The notes beneath the pieces are model-generated. The model searched no databases. It saw nothing but the letters and a program-made list of their open reading frames with translations, and was not told where the DNA came from. Made by a program: the position numbers and the translations under genes. DNA of 51,552 nt from Scytalidium lignicola (taxonomy: Eukaryota > Ascomycota > Leotiomycetes): positions 1 through 51,552 of the forward strand of contig NCSJ02000304.1 in assembly GCA_002812745.2 (NCBI GenBank). The letters are read 5' to 3'. How positions within the stretch are numbered: the first letter of the stretch is position 1; the number at the start of each line of letters is the position of its first letter. Shown in pieces: positions 1 through 10,861 of this stretch.

Positions 1-1533
1 CGACTAACTGCTACTAAAGCTCCTTTAGAACCAATTGTTTCTGAACAAGCTTGAGAACGTGTTCAAGTAGATTTGATTGATATAAGGCATGAACTATCTG
101 GCCAATATAAGTGGATATTACATATCAAAGATCACTTTACCAAGTATTCACAGCTATATACACTTAAGAGCAAGGAATCAGAGCCAATTGCACAAGTATT
201 TGCTCAATTTATTATAGCATTTTTGCCCCTCAAAATCCTGTAGTATGACAATGGCAAGGAGTTCAAGGGTACTCTTCTTATATTACTACGCAAATATGGC
301 ATTCGAATAATCAATAGGAAGCCTAGATCACCTCAAACTCAAGGCCTTGTTGAGCAAGCAAATGGGGTAGTTGAAGCCAAAATTAGAGCTTGGAAAATGG
401 ATAATGGCTCCACTGTATAAGTTAATGGATTAGTTGAAATTGCTCTAACAATTAACACTCAAAAACACTTAACAACTGAACATACACCTGTTGAATTGCT
501 ATTCAAAGATCGTAGCACTTATGTTGACTGGTTGGACAGTTAAAAACATAAAGATCTTATAATTAGTGTTGAACAAGAAGATCTTACTCAAGCTCTAATA
601 TATAAGAGTGATATATTATTACCAATTGATCCACAATTGCTTCTTGCAAGCTATTCACGGGTTGATATTGATATTTAATCACAATCATGTTCTTAAGTTA
701 CAATGCGAATTAGTCCTGAAAATGGTTTAGAGATCAATGTACGAATCACTCCACCAATTAAGAATTCCCCTGAACAGTGGTATGATGTTGAAACCAATAT
801 TCAAACAAGCATTGAATCTTCTATGGTTACTGCTACAACTACTATAGCCCCTACAGCTACAGCTACTATGGCTTCTATGGTTACAGCTACTATGACTTCT
901 ACAGCTACAACTACTACAGCTACATCTTCAACTGTTCAGTCAGGTGACCTAGTGATCCAGAAAGCTCAGCAAGCAATGCAAAAAGCAAGGGTTAAGATGG
1001 TAGAAAAGTATTCGAAAAATCATAATATTCAGCACTTTGAGCCTGGAGATATTGTTTCAGTTAAGGTTCCAAGAGAAGACAGAACAGCTACTGATAATCA
1101 ACGGCTATTTGGACGAATATTGGATGAACCACACTCCTATAGATATAAGGTTATTACTCAATCAGGAGTTATTAACCGGTTGATGCCAACCAAAGATTTA
1201 GGAGTAATAGATAAAAGCCTTTGGCCGGATATTATCATTCCTGAAACTACAAAACAAGTCACATTAACTTTGGCAGCCAGGGAGGCATCTACAAGCCAGC
1301 GAATCAGGATATCATGCCAGTGTAAAGGACAGTGTAATACCAAAAGATGTCGCTGTTTCAAGGAAGGAAAGGATTGTACTGTACATTGTCATAAGGACGA
1401 ACATGATTGTGGGATGTTGTCAAAGTTGACCATTCGTACTGAAAAGGCATTAATTGAACCATCTGAAAGCTCCAGGAGAAAGCGAGCAAGGGCTGATACC
1501 CTTGGTAATAGTGTTGATTTAACTAGCAATTGA
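1..1533 (+). pseudogene. Decayed transposon integrase (DDE rve core plus Cys-rich C-terminus)
   Basis: One reading frame runs from base 1 to 1533 and is broken by stops at 52, 241, 418, 541, 676 and 694; the last 276 codons (703-1533) are open. The first part reads as a retroviral-type integrase core: a VDLID segment with the first Asp, a DNGKEF block with the second Asp (preceded by a stop where Gln is expected), and SPQTQGLVEQANG with the Glu, 34 residues between the last two acidic positions. The open part has a Thr/Ala/Met low-complexity stretch (about 829-925), a PGDIVSVKVPRED block, and a CXC-like cluster near 1312-1419 (CQCKGQC, RCRCF and CTVHCH). This combination resembles KRBA2/Ginger-like integrases. 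The 5' end lies outside the window. It is a dead mobile element; the family name is by recollection of motifs. Confidence 0.8.
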
Positions 1534-1598
1534 TTAGCAATTGAATGGCACTTGAAATGGCCTAACAGGTGGTTGTTAAAGTGGTGCAAAAAGTGGCA

Positions 1599-1690
1599 GT
1601 TGGCGAATGGGCCGGCCCATACGCAAACCGGTCAGTTGGTGTATGGGCCAGCCAGTTGGCCAACCGGCCAGGTTGGCGTATGGGCCAGAA
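1599..1690. repeat. GC-rich cluster of short direct and inverted repeats
   Basis: Just after the integrase frame ends, a 15-base unit GTTGGYGWATGGGCC occurs at 1599-1613, 1635-1649 and 1672-1686. An inverted partial copy, GGCCCATACGC, lies at 1614-1624, so the first copy and the inverted copy form a near-perfect palindrome around GGGCCGGCCC. The block is much richer in G+C than its surroundings. It may be a terminal or untranslated part of the neighbouring element, or an independent small repeat. Confidence 0.7.
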
Positions 1691-3689
1691 CATATATCCT
1701 CATTACTTCCAAGCCTCCTGACTGACATCCATTACACTTCGAGTTGCAGAGCGCGTGAAAATAAGTTTACCCTTAATCCGCGCGTATCATGTAGAAGGCA
1801 TAGTCAACAGACCTTAAGGGCAGTAATACTAAGGTAGAGAATAGTTGCCCATTTGAGATCTCACCTCAAGTACCTTCCTTAACATCAATTTCCTTCCGGT
1901 ATTATTCCTTCCCCTGTATCGTTCCCTCTGCTGCGTTTTATCCACATTGTCCCCCACAGCATCGTTCCCTCTACGGTATTATACTGGATTTTTAATTCGA
2001 TAGTTACAGTTCAGGTCGTAGAATTAGCGCTCTATTGAATCCACGAGCTTGCTGTGCTCTTCCAGGGCTGCTAGCTTGCAGATTAGAGCTACGCGTGAAC
2101 TATCAAGAAGTCGGGTTCAGAGAAAGGCTAAGATCATGCCGCTGTTGTTCCCGCTCTTTTAGTGGACTAGAAACTCGCAAAATAGAAATTTCATGATAGT
2201 ATAGATTATTCAAACCTTAAAAGTGTACAAAGAAGAGGTCACAGTAGTGTGCGGATTACCGTTGAGTGATAGAGCATACGCCGGCCGGTTTTACTTACAG
2301 TAACTATTGAATTAGGTACGGCTAAGGAGTGATCATATTATTATGTTAACTTTTAGTATTTCGATATATCAAGGATTCTAGATTTGAATTCAAAAATTCA
2401 AAACTATAGTGTATTTTTTGAATCGCATATCAATTTCTTATGTGAGCTCAACAGAATCCTAATTTTGTGATTTCTTTCAGTAGTTATATTATACCAAAGT
2501 GTTCATACTAATAAAAATATATTACAACTTGTTCACAACATTATAATATCTTGGTTAAAATCAAAATTCCTGTCTTTGTGGGCAGAAATGCTATATAAAT
2601 ACAATGGTTTGTTTTGAAAATATAAAGGGCTAAACTTTTAGCTTATGTTGAAATTTATACTTTTAGAAGTATTTATTTAGATTCAGAAAATCTGTTAAAT
2701 AGAATTCTGTTAGTAGATGGTATCTTGATAGAGTATTTCTTGAATTCTAATGCTAATAAACTTAAAAAAGAAACTCAGAACTGTAGGAGGCACGTGGGAG
2801 GAGACTGCGAGTACTGCCGTGTTCCGAAATCCTCCACTTTTGCTGCTTCCATCCCCCTCATGCTTCGGTAATAACTTTCCCGATCAACCTATTTTTTACA
2901 GAAAGCTCTGCGGGGATTCCCCTCTGCTCCTCACTGTTATGTCATGATCACCTGTACACATGGACCTTGATCTCTGCTCCGCAAATGATCTTTCCATGCC
3001 GCTCTCGATCAACTGATATTATTACTAGAAGCAACAGTAAATGGAATATCATGCTTGATGCTAGCCCACCTTTGCTATTCAGGCTACAAGTTGATTTTAC
3101 TAAACATCAAGATATCCCTTTCCTCTTTAACATAAGTGTGAACAAAGAGATGAATGTTCTTTAAGCTTTACAATGACGTCGGTCATTTGATGTCTCCTTG
3201 CCAAGGCATTTCTTGTAAAACTAAAAGCAAAACCTAGAATGTAGTCATCAATATTAGATTAGAATTAAGAAAATTGAAACAACTTATATTAAAAGTTTAA
3301 GATTGACCTCCACCTGTAGGTATGTGATTCTTATAAGTCATGTAAATGCCCATGTTTGCTTTGCCAAATGTTTCCGCGGTTCCGCAACTACCGGTGGAGG
3401 AAATGCCGAGAAAGCCCAAGAGCCGACGTCTATTTACATGGATTATCGAATATTATTACCTGTTTTAAGCACCGCATATAACGGCGTTGCACTTTCAACT
3501 ATTCGTATGAGTTTACCCAGGAATAAGGTTTCTCTAATAAGTAATTAACTTACAATGTACATTTTCATGCTATTTAGGCTAAAAAACTTTTATTATTTGT
3601 CCCTTTTAAAAAGCTTGCAATCATGGCCTTGAAGCTTTTGTCAAAAGTTGTAGACAAGCAAGTAGATATTCTCTTTATCCTCTGCAACA
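1691..3689. other. Intergenic, AT-rich, no gene recognised
   Basis: No frame here resembles a known family, and the short open frames lack codon or motif support. About 2330-2760 is very AT-rich. The last few hundred bases should hold the promoter of the GH31 gene, including a GGCTAAA motif at 3577. Confidence 0.6.
3577..3583 (+). promoter_or_regulatory. XlnR/XYR1-like site GGCTAAA
   Basis: GGCTAAA lies 107 bases before the start codon of the alpha-xylosidase-like gene. It fits the GGCTAA/GGCTAR consensus of the fungal xylanolytic regulator. A six- or seven-base match in AT-rich DNA is weak on its own; the gene it precedes is what makes it worth noting. Confidence 0.3.
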
Positions 3690-5963
3690 ATGCTGTTATC
3701 CGCCACCATCCGTTTGGGGCTGATTGTCTTGGGTACCATATGTCGTTTGCCACATATGGTGCTCGCAGACGCAAGTATACAACATTACAGATCTAATGAT
3801 TATTTCACGCCCAACTCCACTGGCTTTCGTATGCAGCATGGATTCGAAACAGTGCTTGTGCAACCTTTTGGATACGATGGATTCCGCGTTCGAGCCTGGC
3901 CTTTTAGACCTCCTGCTGGAAATGAGATCAGTTTCCTGTACGATCCACCTTTGGAAGGCCCAGAGGGGGGCAAAGCCCGCGACATGAGTTTCGATACAGC
4001 GTTCAATGGCAATCGTTCTGTCGCCATACGAAAAGGCAACATGATCGCACGAACCGTCCCAACCCCTGGCAGTACTGGTGCCTATCGACTAGGTTTCTTC
4101 CGGGTTGAATCAGATGGCTCGGAAACCCTTCTCACCAACGAGTATTCGCCTCTAAAGTCTATCAACCCGAGATACTATCACTGGACCGGGCCAGGAAGTG
4201 AATTCTCCGCCGAGTTCTCGTTCAGCACAACGCCCGATGAGCAGATCTATGGCACGGGGACTCAGCAAGATCATCTGGTGAACAAGAAGGGCTCAGTAAT
4301 TGACCTCATTAACTTTAACGGCCACATTCCTACCCCGATGTTTATGAGCAACAAGGGGTACGCATTTATTTGGAACATGGCTTCCCAGGGACGGTTGGAA
4401 TTTGGTCCTTTACGAAACCGATTTACGACGGCTTCAACTACAGTTGTCGACTATGTTATTGTTGCTGCTTCACCAGGAGACTATGATTCTCTCCAGCAGA
4501 GACTTTCTGCGCTCACAGGTCGCGCACCTACACCCCCAGAGTGGTCCTTGGGCTATATTCAATCCAAACTGCGGTATGAGAACCAGACCGAGGTCATCCA
4601 GCTTGCCCAAAACTTCAAGAAATACCAGATTCCCGTGTCAATGATTGTTATTGACTATCAATCTTGGGCCCATCAGGGAGACTGGGGCCTGGATCCCCGA
4701 CTATGGCCAGATGTCGCGTACATGGCACAACAGGTCAAGAATCTCACGGGCGCTGAAATGATGGCCTCTCTATGGCCCAGTGTAGCAGATGACAGTGTCT
4801 ACTACTTGGAGATGCAAGCCAATGGATATCTCTCTGCGACTCGATCCGGCCCCGGCACGACAGACTCCTGGAATGGTTCATACATTAGAAACTACGACTC
4901 GACCAATCCTGGTGCACGACAATTCTTGTGGAACACGTTGAAAAAGAATTACTATGACAATGGTATTAAGAATTTCTGGATCGACCAGGCAGACGGCGGT
5001 GCACTGGGAGAGGCATACGAAAATAACGGGCAAAGTACCTATGTTGAGTCTATCCCATTCGCACTTCCCAATGTTCTTTACGCAGCTGGTACACAGGCCA
5101 GTGTAGGAAAGCTTTATCCATGGGCTCACCAGCAGGCAATCGAAGAAGGCTTCCGCAACGTTACCTCCAGCACCGTTAGCTCACCATGTGACCACATATC
5201 CCTCAGTCGCTCTGGCTATATCGGCTCACAGCGCTTCTGCAGCATGATCTGGTCAGGGGATACAACGGCTGTGTGGGAAACCCTCAGTGCGCAGGTTGCT
5301 AGCGGACTTTCTGCTGCTGCGACTGGCTGGGGATGGTGGACACTTGATGCGGGCGGCTTCCAGATCGACCCAGCGGTTCCGTGGAGTGCCAACATTGATA
5401 CGCCTCAGTATCGGGAGCTCTATGTCCGGTGGCTGCAGTGGACCACTTTCCTTCCGTTCATGAGGACTCACGGGTCAAGAGCCTGTAACTTCCAGGACCC
5501 GTACACGTGCAACAATGAGCCCTGGACGTATGGGGAAGAGAACACGCCCATTATCGTGTCGTACATTCACCTACGATATCAATTAGCGTCGTACCTCCGT
5601 GCGGTGTTTGCCCAATTCCATGAGACCGGAAGGATGATCATGAGACCGCTGTACATGGACTTTGAAAAGTTTGACGCTGATATCAGCATCATGACTCGCA
5701 ACAATAGTAATGTCACGACGCAGCAGTACATGTTTGGGCCCAGACTGCTCGTTACGCCGGTTACTCTTCCTAACGCAACGGAGTGGTCGGTCTATTTACC
5801 ACAAATGCAAGTGGGAAATAACTCTACCAAACCTTGGACCTATTGGTGGACTAACCAGACATATGCCGGTGGACAGCTTGTTACTGTCCCAGCCCCAGTC
5901 GAGCATATCCCGATCTTTCATTTGGGTAGCCGGGCAGACATAATCAATGGAAAAGTCTTTTGA
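3690..5963 (+). CDS. Secreted GH31 alpha-glycosidase, probably alpha-xylosidase
   Basis: The gene is a single exon of 757 codons from an ATG in context CAACAATGC. Residues 1 to about 27 form a hydrophobic signal peptide, so the enzyme should be secreted. The GH31 N-terminal beta-sandwich is followed by the barrel. The nucleophile is Asp432 in NFWIDQADGG and the acid/base is Asp524 in MIWSGDTT; the GWGWWTLDAGGF and RTHGSR blocks of the family are present. Many N-x-S/T sites fit a secreted glycoprotein. The PEWSLGYIQSKLRYENQ block before the barrel core is of the alpha-xylosidase (XylS/YicI-like) type rather than the maltase type, so the likely role is removal of xylose from xyloglucan oligosaccharides. 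Substrate is inferred from subgroup resemblance only. The gene looks intact. A transaldolase gene follows 1.7 kb downstream, separated by a relic. Confidence 0.88.
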   Translation: MLLSATIRLGLIVLGTICRLPHMVLADASIQHYRSNDYFTPNSTGFRMQHGFETVLVQPFGYDGFRVRAWPFRPPAGNEISFLYDPPLEGPEGGKARDMSFDTAFNGNRSVAIRKGNMIARTVPTPGSTGAYRLGFFRVESDGSETLLTNEYSPLKSINPRYYHWTGPGSEFSAEFSFSTTPDEQIYGTGTQQDHLVNKKGSVIDLINFNGHIPTPMFMSNKGYAFIWNMASQGRLEFGPLRNRFTTASTTVVDYVIVAASPGDYDSLQQRLSALTGRAPTPPEWSLGYIQSKLRYENQTEVIQLAQNFKKYQIPVSMIVIDYQSWAHQGDWGLDPRLWPDVAYMAQQVKNLTGAEMMASLWPSVADDSVYYLEMQANGYLSATRSGPGTTDSWNGSYIRNYDSTNPGARQFLWNTLKKNYYDNGIKNFWIDQADGGALGEAYENNGQSTYVESIPFALPNVLYAAGTQASVGKLYPWAHQQAIEEGFRNVTSSTVSSPCDHISLSRSGYIGSQRFCSMIWSGDTTAVWETLSAQVASGLSAAATGWGWWTLDAGGFQIDPAVPWSANIDTPQYRELYVRWLQWTTFLPFMRTHGSRACNFQDPYTCNNEPWTYGEENTPIIVSYIHLRYQLASYLRAVFAQFHETGRMIMRPLYMDFEKFDADISIMTRNNSNVTTQQYMFGPRLLVTPVTLPNATEWSVYLPQMQVGNNSTKPWTYWWTNQTYAGGQLVTVPAPVEHIPIFHLGSRADIINGKVF

Positions 5964-6161
5964 ATATGGTTATGGTTACGATTAACATTACACGATACAA
6001 ATACTTTGTGTTGGCATTCTTATTATGTCACTTAAGTAGAGCATCGAGAATTTAACTGGTAATATTTTACTACCCGAGAAAATGCATTATTCAATAACGG
6101 TTCATATATCCATGCAACATCACTTTTGTAAACATAAATTCAATCAATGAGACATAATTAC

Positions 6162-6680
6162 CTATGCCTCATTATAAACCGAAGACTTAGGCGTGACCTT
6201 ATGATTTGATGCCAACTTATAGTTCAGGTCCGGTTTCTTAGCCGTAAACGATATAACAAGGCACATAACAACCAACGCAATATTAACATAGCACACATCA
6301 TAGAAACTCTCCATTATAGCTCGAAGAATTCTACTAATAACGCTTGTATCACTGCTCTGTCGAAGTCCTGAAACATACAACAACACATTAGATGAGATCT
6401 CCTTAGCAGTTTCACTATTGAGACCTGCAGAGAAGAAGATGTATCTTCAAGGTATTTTGGAACACAGTCCCGCCCAATGCGACACCAAGAGTCATCCCAA
6501 GCACTCGGAAGAAGATGAACATTGTAGCAGCATATCCTTCGTCCGTATTTTGGGCCATTGCTTGGGGAACAAAGGCCAAGGGTGGAAAGAGAAATCCCTG
6601 CAATGCACCGCCTCGGAATAGAATCCCACTAATGGTTGTATCAGAGGTAGATCTCTTGAATAAAGGTAACAATCCCGAAA
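6162..6680 (-). pseudogene. C-terminal relic of an MFS transporter (DHA-type)
   Basis: On the minus strand two overlapping frames give the last third of a major facilitator. One reads through QAMAQNTDEGYAATMFIFF and LGVALGGTVFQN, typical of late helices of fungal multidrug-type transporters. After a one-base frameshift near 6440 a second frame continues to a final helix (NIALVVMCLVISF) and a polar tail ending at 6162. The N-terminal two thirds are absent: upstream sequence turns directly into an aldehyde dehydrogenase fragment. Missing start, truncation and frameshift mark it as dead. Confidence 0.75.
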
Positions 6681-6699
6681 AGACGAGTTGTAATATCCA

Positions 6700-7320
6700 T
6701 CCGGTCTAGAGCGGTCAAGGGAGTTTCTCCTGGAGCTTTAAGAACCACTGTAGATCCAGCAGCTAGTGCAGCTCCAGCCTTTCTGGTCACCATTGCAGCG
6801 GGAAAATTCCAAGGAGTGATAAGACCACAAACTCTAACTAGCTCCTTTACAACCACGGTTCGACTGCTAGAGACATCCGTTTGGATAAAATCCCCGTATA
6901 TACTGCCTCACCTGAAAACCAATTAAAAAAANTATGCGGCATACTCAACTTCTCCCTGAGCATCAGAAAGGGTCTTTCCATTTTCCCACGTTAACAACAT
7001 GGCCAAGTCATCCTTGTTCTCACGTATGAGCCTAGCCCAATTTTGCAAAGCAAACTCCGTTCCTTCGGAATTAGCCTACGGAAGCTTTTCTGTGCAAATG
7101 ATGCTGCTTCAATTGCTATCTGGACGTCACTAGAGTCCATCTCGGGACATTTGCCAATAATAGATCCAGTTCCCGGATCTGTATGTCGTCAGGTTCAACA
7201 TTTTTAAACACTATGAAAAGTATTTAATACCTTCGACAGTGAAGATTTCTCCAGATTTCGAGAGACCCATTTCCCATTAATATAAGCTTTGTCATGCAAG
7301 AGCGAGGGATTAGCAAACTA
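6700..7320 (-). pseudogene. N-terminal relic of succinate-semialdehyde dehydrogenase
   Basis: Minus-strand pieces in different frames read like the first 150-200 residues of a fungal succinate-semialdehyde dehydrogenase: HDKAYINGKWVS, GTGSIIGKCPEM, LAMLLTWENGKTLSDAQGE, FFNWFSGEAVY and CGLITPWNFPAAMVTRKAGA, then LAAGSTVVLKAPGETPLTAL. Possible intron remnants sit near 7195 and 7320. The catalytic Cys/Glu half of the enzyme is missing; coding resemblance stops at about 6700, where the MFS relic begins. A single N at 6932 lies inside the piece without breaking its frame. The relic cannot make an active enzyme. Confidence 0.78.
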
Positions 7321-7667
7321 CATAAGTCTTTAGTTCAGAGGTAGAACTAATCACCCACTTTCGGTATATACGGAGGCATTTTTCAGAATGCAATTTCTAG
7401 TTTAATATCGAACGAAATTATTATTGCTCATTGCTAGATGTATGGCAAATATTATTAACCACTTTATACCAAAATCGTTAATAGACTTGTCTTGGAGGGA
7501 TAACGGGATGGACCCGGAGCCGGTCGGCACCGGGTCTTGGACCCCTGCTGGGAGTGAAGAGCAATATAAGCGTTTCTAACTGAGATAACCCCAAATATTA
7601 CGGACGCGGAAATTTATTCAGTATTACTCAAGACTTTACTTTTTCTAAAATTATAGACCACTCAGCT
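7321..7667. other. Spacer and presumed promoter of the transaldolase gene
   Basis: There is no coding signal on either strand. A short GC-rich patch with GGACCCGGAGCCGGTC lies near 7511-7526 in otherwise AT-rich DNA. Confidence 0.5.
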
Positions 7668-8718
7668 ATGTCTACTCTAGACCAACTCCGAAAGTATACG
7701 ACAATCGTTGTTGATACCGGTGACTTCAGACTTCTTGAGAATTATAACCCACAAGATTGCACCACAAACCCTTCTCATATTCTTCTTGCAGCAAAACAAT
7801 CGCAATACTCCCATATTGTCTATTCTTCTGTCAATTATGGCATATCAAAATCAGAAGACATCGTGAAACAGGTTGAGCATGCCAACGTTAGACTTCATGT
7901 CGCTTTCGGCATTGAAATTCTCAAGAAGATCCAAGGCCGTGTATCTACAGAGGTAGATGCAATCCATACTTTCAATACAGAAAATACTCTCAATGCAGCT
8001 CGTGAGATCATCCGACTTTACGAAGAGTCTGGCATTTCCCGAGAACGAATTCTGATCAAGATTGCCTCCACTTGGGAAGGTCTCCAGGCATGCAAGGTTT
8101 TAGAAAAAGAGGGTATCCACTGCAACATGACAGTATTATTCTCTTTGGTGCAGGCAAAATTGGCAGCAGAGGTTGGAGCGACTATGATTTCGCCATTTAT
8201 GAGCCGTACTATGGACTGGTGGCAAAAGAATTACCCCGGTCGTGATTATACTGGGAATCATGATCCAGGCGTTAAGCTTGTTAGAGAAATCCATAACTAC
8301 TACGAGGAAGCCAGCATCAAGACTCAAATCATGCCTGCTAGCCTTCGAAGTATTGATGAATGTGTTCACCTAGCTAGCATTGAATTTATGACTATGAATC
8401 CAAAGATACTCCAGGAACTTAAAGACACAGAGTATCTAGTTCGTCCACAATTTTCAAAGAATCCCAATGGTAAGTAAATCAGATTCCAAAAAGTTGTCAT
8501 CTTATCTTGTGCAGCTAACCAAATTCATATCAGGTAACATAAATTCAAAGCAAATTGCTGTTGTGTATGCAGGCAATGAACCAAAATTCCGCTTAGATAT
8601 ATTTAACGATCATGTAGCCTCTGACAAGATACCCGAAAGTATCAGGATTTTTTTGAACGACGGGCACGAACTTAAAGCCATGCTAGAAGAAGTTATCAAG
8701 CACGAGGTCAAATTGTAG
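7668..8718 (+). CDS. Transaldolase paralogue
   Basis: The gene has two exons, 7668-8469 and 8534-8718, giving 328 aa, the usual length for class 1 transaldolases (TalB/TAL1 group). It catalyses transfer of a dihydroxyacetone unit in the non-oxidative pentose phosphate pathway, in the cytosol. The Schiff-base Lys131 lies in ILIKIASTWEG. Asp16, Asn34, Glu95, Ser175, Arg180 and Arg227 all fall one position before the E. coli TalB active-site residues, so the enzyme should be active. The intron starts GTAAGT at 8470. Two in-frame acceptors exist, at 8533 and 8572. The first keeps a segment (NSKQIAVVYAGNEPKF) that aligns better with the family, so I chose it. Lysine-rich divergence from the usual TAL1 suggests a second, specialised copy; the nearby alpha-xylosidase points to pentose use, as an inference. 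Confidence 0.9.
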
Positions 8719-9309
8719 TTAATTGAAGTATAGTGACTGCCACTACTCTACTCATTAGTTGCCCTCAATTCACTTAGTTACTGAGACTAGAATTGGATTT
8801 AAATAGAGCACTATGAGATAATACTCGATATAATAACTTTAAAATTTGCCATCTGCTCGATAATATGTTTGTGCTGTGTGTTGTATTACTTAACGGGTAT
8901 TGATTAATAAATATGGCTCTACAGAGAATTCTCCTCCGACGGGAGACGTGTGAAAGAAATGACATTTCAACCAAATTACCCAAGGCAGAGTTGTAAGCAT
9001 AGAATCCGGTACGTACCTCTCCATGAGATCGTACTTCTTTCTGCACAGTAGCATTTACCACTGCCTACCGGCTTTGTAATGGCCCCGTTCCGCAACGTCA
9101 CCGGTACCTGTAGCCCAACATGCCGGCACAGCTTTTAACCTAGGAAACAAAAGCTATAATAACACACCAGTCTCAACTATCATTTTTAACGTGGTTAACA
9201 AACTCCTGCTTCAATTCCCGCACGTAGCTTCGTCCGCTTCCTTCTTAACAGTCTTATTATACCCCGACTACAGATAACTTCCATATACACCCTACATACT
9301 CGGTCAAAC
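8719..9309. other. Intergenic, no gene recognised
   Basis: The short open frames on the minus strand have no family resemblance. The stretch 9060-9130 is richer in GC, with several CCG/CGG triplets, and may belong to the promoter of the cyclase-like gene. Confidence 0.5.
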
Positions 9310-10730
9310 ATGCAATTTCCGCGTCGACGAGATTTACATCAGAAGGATGGTGAGCCTGATGGGGCAGCCTGGATCTGGGGTAAAGATGACGAAGTAAGAA
9401 GTTTCGGCTATGTAAATAGTGTACGGTTGCACTTATTAACAAGATCGATCAGTTAGGCAGGCTTAATCTGCAAACCCCCGATACCGTTAAAGAAGCGGTA
9501 TTATCAGTTGTCACTGGTCAAGTAATCCCATTAAAGTCAGTTATCACAGACATAAATGACTTTTAGTCACGAGGAGACATCTAACATGTTTAATTTCCCC
9601 CAGTCTTCCTTTCGACAACCCTTCTCCTCCATGTTATGGAAGAGCGGCATTTCAGCACAACGTTGTCCAACTTGACAAGCATGCGTTTGATGAGACTTAC
9701 GTATTAAACCCCCAGAGCACATCACAGTGGGATGGTTTTCTTCATGTAAATATCCCTTGTTACAGCGGTCAATATAATCCAATATATTCCCCGTGCTAAT
9801 TATCAATTAATATCAGTTCTCCCATATTCCGACAGGACTGTTCTATAATGGGGTAATAAATAATTCCTTGTCTCAACCCTTACCTCCCCGGCAATTAAAT
9901 ATCTGTGCAATATATTGACCAAAAATATTAATAACAATACCTGGTATTTTAGACAACCGCTACCGATATACTTGGCCACGGAAAATCTCACAAATGTGGG
10001 ATTCAGGCGTGGGCGAACCACGGGATTGTGGGAAGGGCCATTCTCTTGGATTATGGTAGATATGCAGAGTCGAACAATATTGAAGTGGAATACTACGACA
10101 ACTACAAAATAACTTATAATGACTTGGTTAACGTGGCAAAATCTCAAAGAATTGATCTTCGGCCTGAGAGGGACGGTGGAGATATCAAGCCTGCCGATAT
10201 TTTGCTAATTCGCTCGGGTTTCTTAAAACATGACCGCGCTGTATCTGAGGAAGTTCGAGTTAAAATTCATGGACGACCAACAATATTTGGCCCATCGGAA
10301 GGCCAACGATATATTGGAGTCGAACAAAGCGATCAAGTACTTGATCTTCTCCACGATTGCTATTTCTCCGCTGTTGCCGGTGATCAACCTGCTTTCGAAG
10401 CTTGGCCATCTGATAAAGGTACGTCTTGATTCTGTTACTTGATAATCTGGCGAGAACGGTCAATATTATATTCTAACTACATTTATGAAGATTATTATCT
10501 CCACGAGTATCTTCTATCATTATGGGGTTGCCCAATCGGTGAATTTTGGGATCTTGAGCGGCTAGGGGCTGCTTGTGCAGAAAACAATCGATGGATATTT
10601 TTCCTCTCCAGCACACCAAATAATGTTTCCGGTAAGTTGTTGGTTAATAACTGTATAAAGTTGAATCAAGAACTCATAAGTACATTTAGGTGGTGTTGGC
10701 AGTACATCAAATGTTTTGGCCATCCTCTAA
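9310..10730 (+). CDS. Cyclase-family (kynurenine formamidase-like) protein
   Basis: I rebuilt seven exons: 9310-9393, 9453-9535, 9604-9745, 9817-9852, 9953-10418, 10491-10631 and 10690-10730. All junctions are GT-AG and phases agree, giving 330 aa. The product matches the fungal cyclase family from end to end: GAAWIWGKDDE joins LGRLNLQTPD across intron 1, VIPLNLPFDNPSPP across intron 2, then QSTSQWDGF, GIQAWANHGIVGRA with LLDY, ADILLIRSGF, VAGDQPAFEAWP, LHEYLLSLWG and a final GGVGSTSNVLAIL. Relatives are metal-dependent hydrolases of the kynurenine formamidase/cyclase fold, often acting in aromatic catabolism; the substrate here is unknown. The metal-binding segment that reads GTHxD in classical members is represented by WDGFLHFSH. 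Exon 4 is only 36 nt and intron 4 is 100 nt. No disruption was found. Confidence 0.85.
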
Positions 10731-10861
10731 GCTTTCGGAAAACTAGGTCATAACCATTATACAATGAACTTTGTAGTAAATCATTTTGCTTTTATACTGA
10801 TTGCTATAGCTATACAATATTTTTTCTATTTGCATTTGTTAGGTTCCACCCATCCGCATAT

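Noticed and set aside
1607..1837. 76-codon plus-strand open frame after the transposon
   Set aside because: It is created by the GC-rich repeat cluster and has no protein-like composition.
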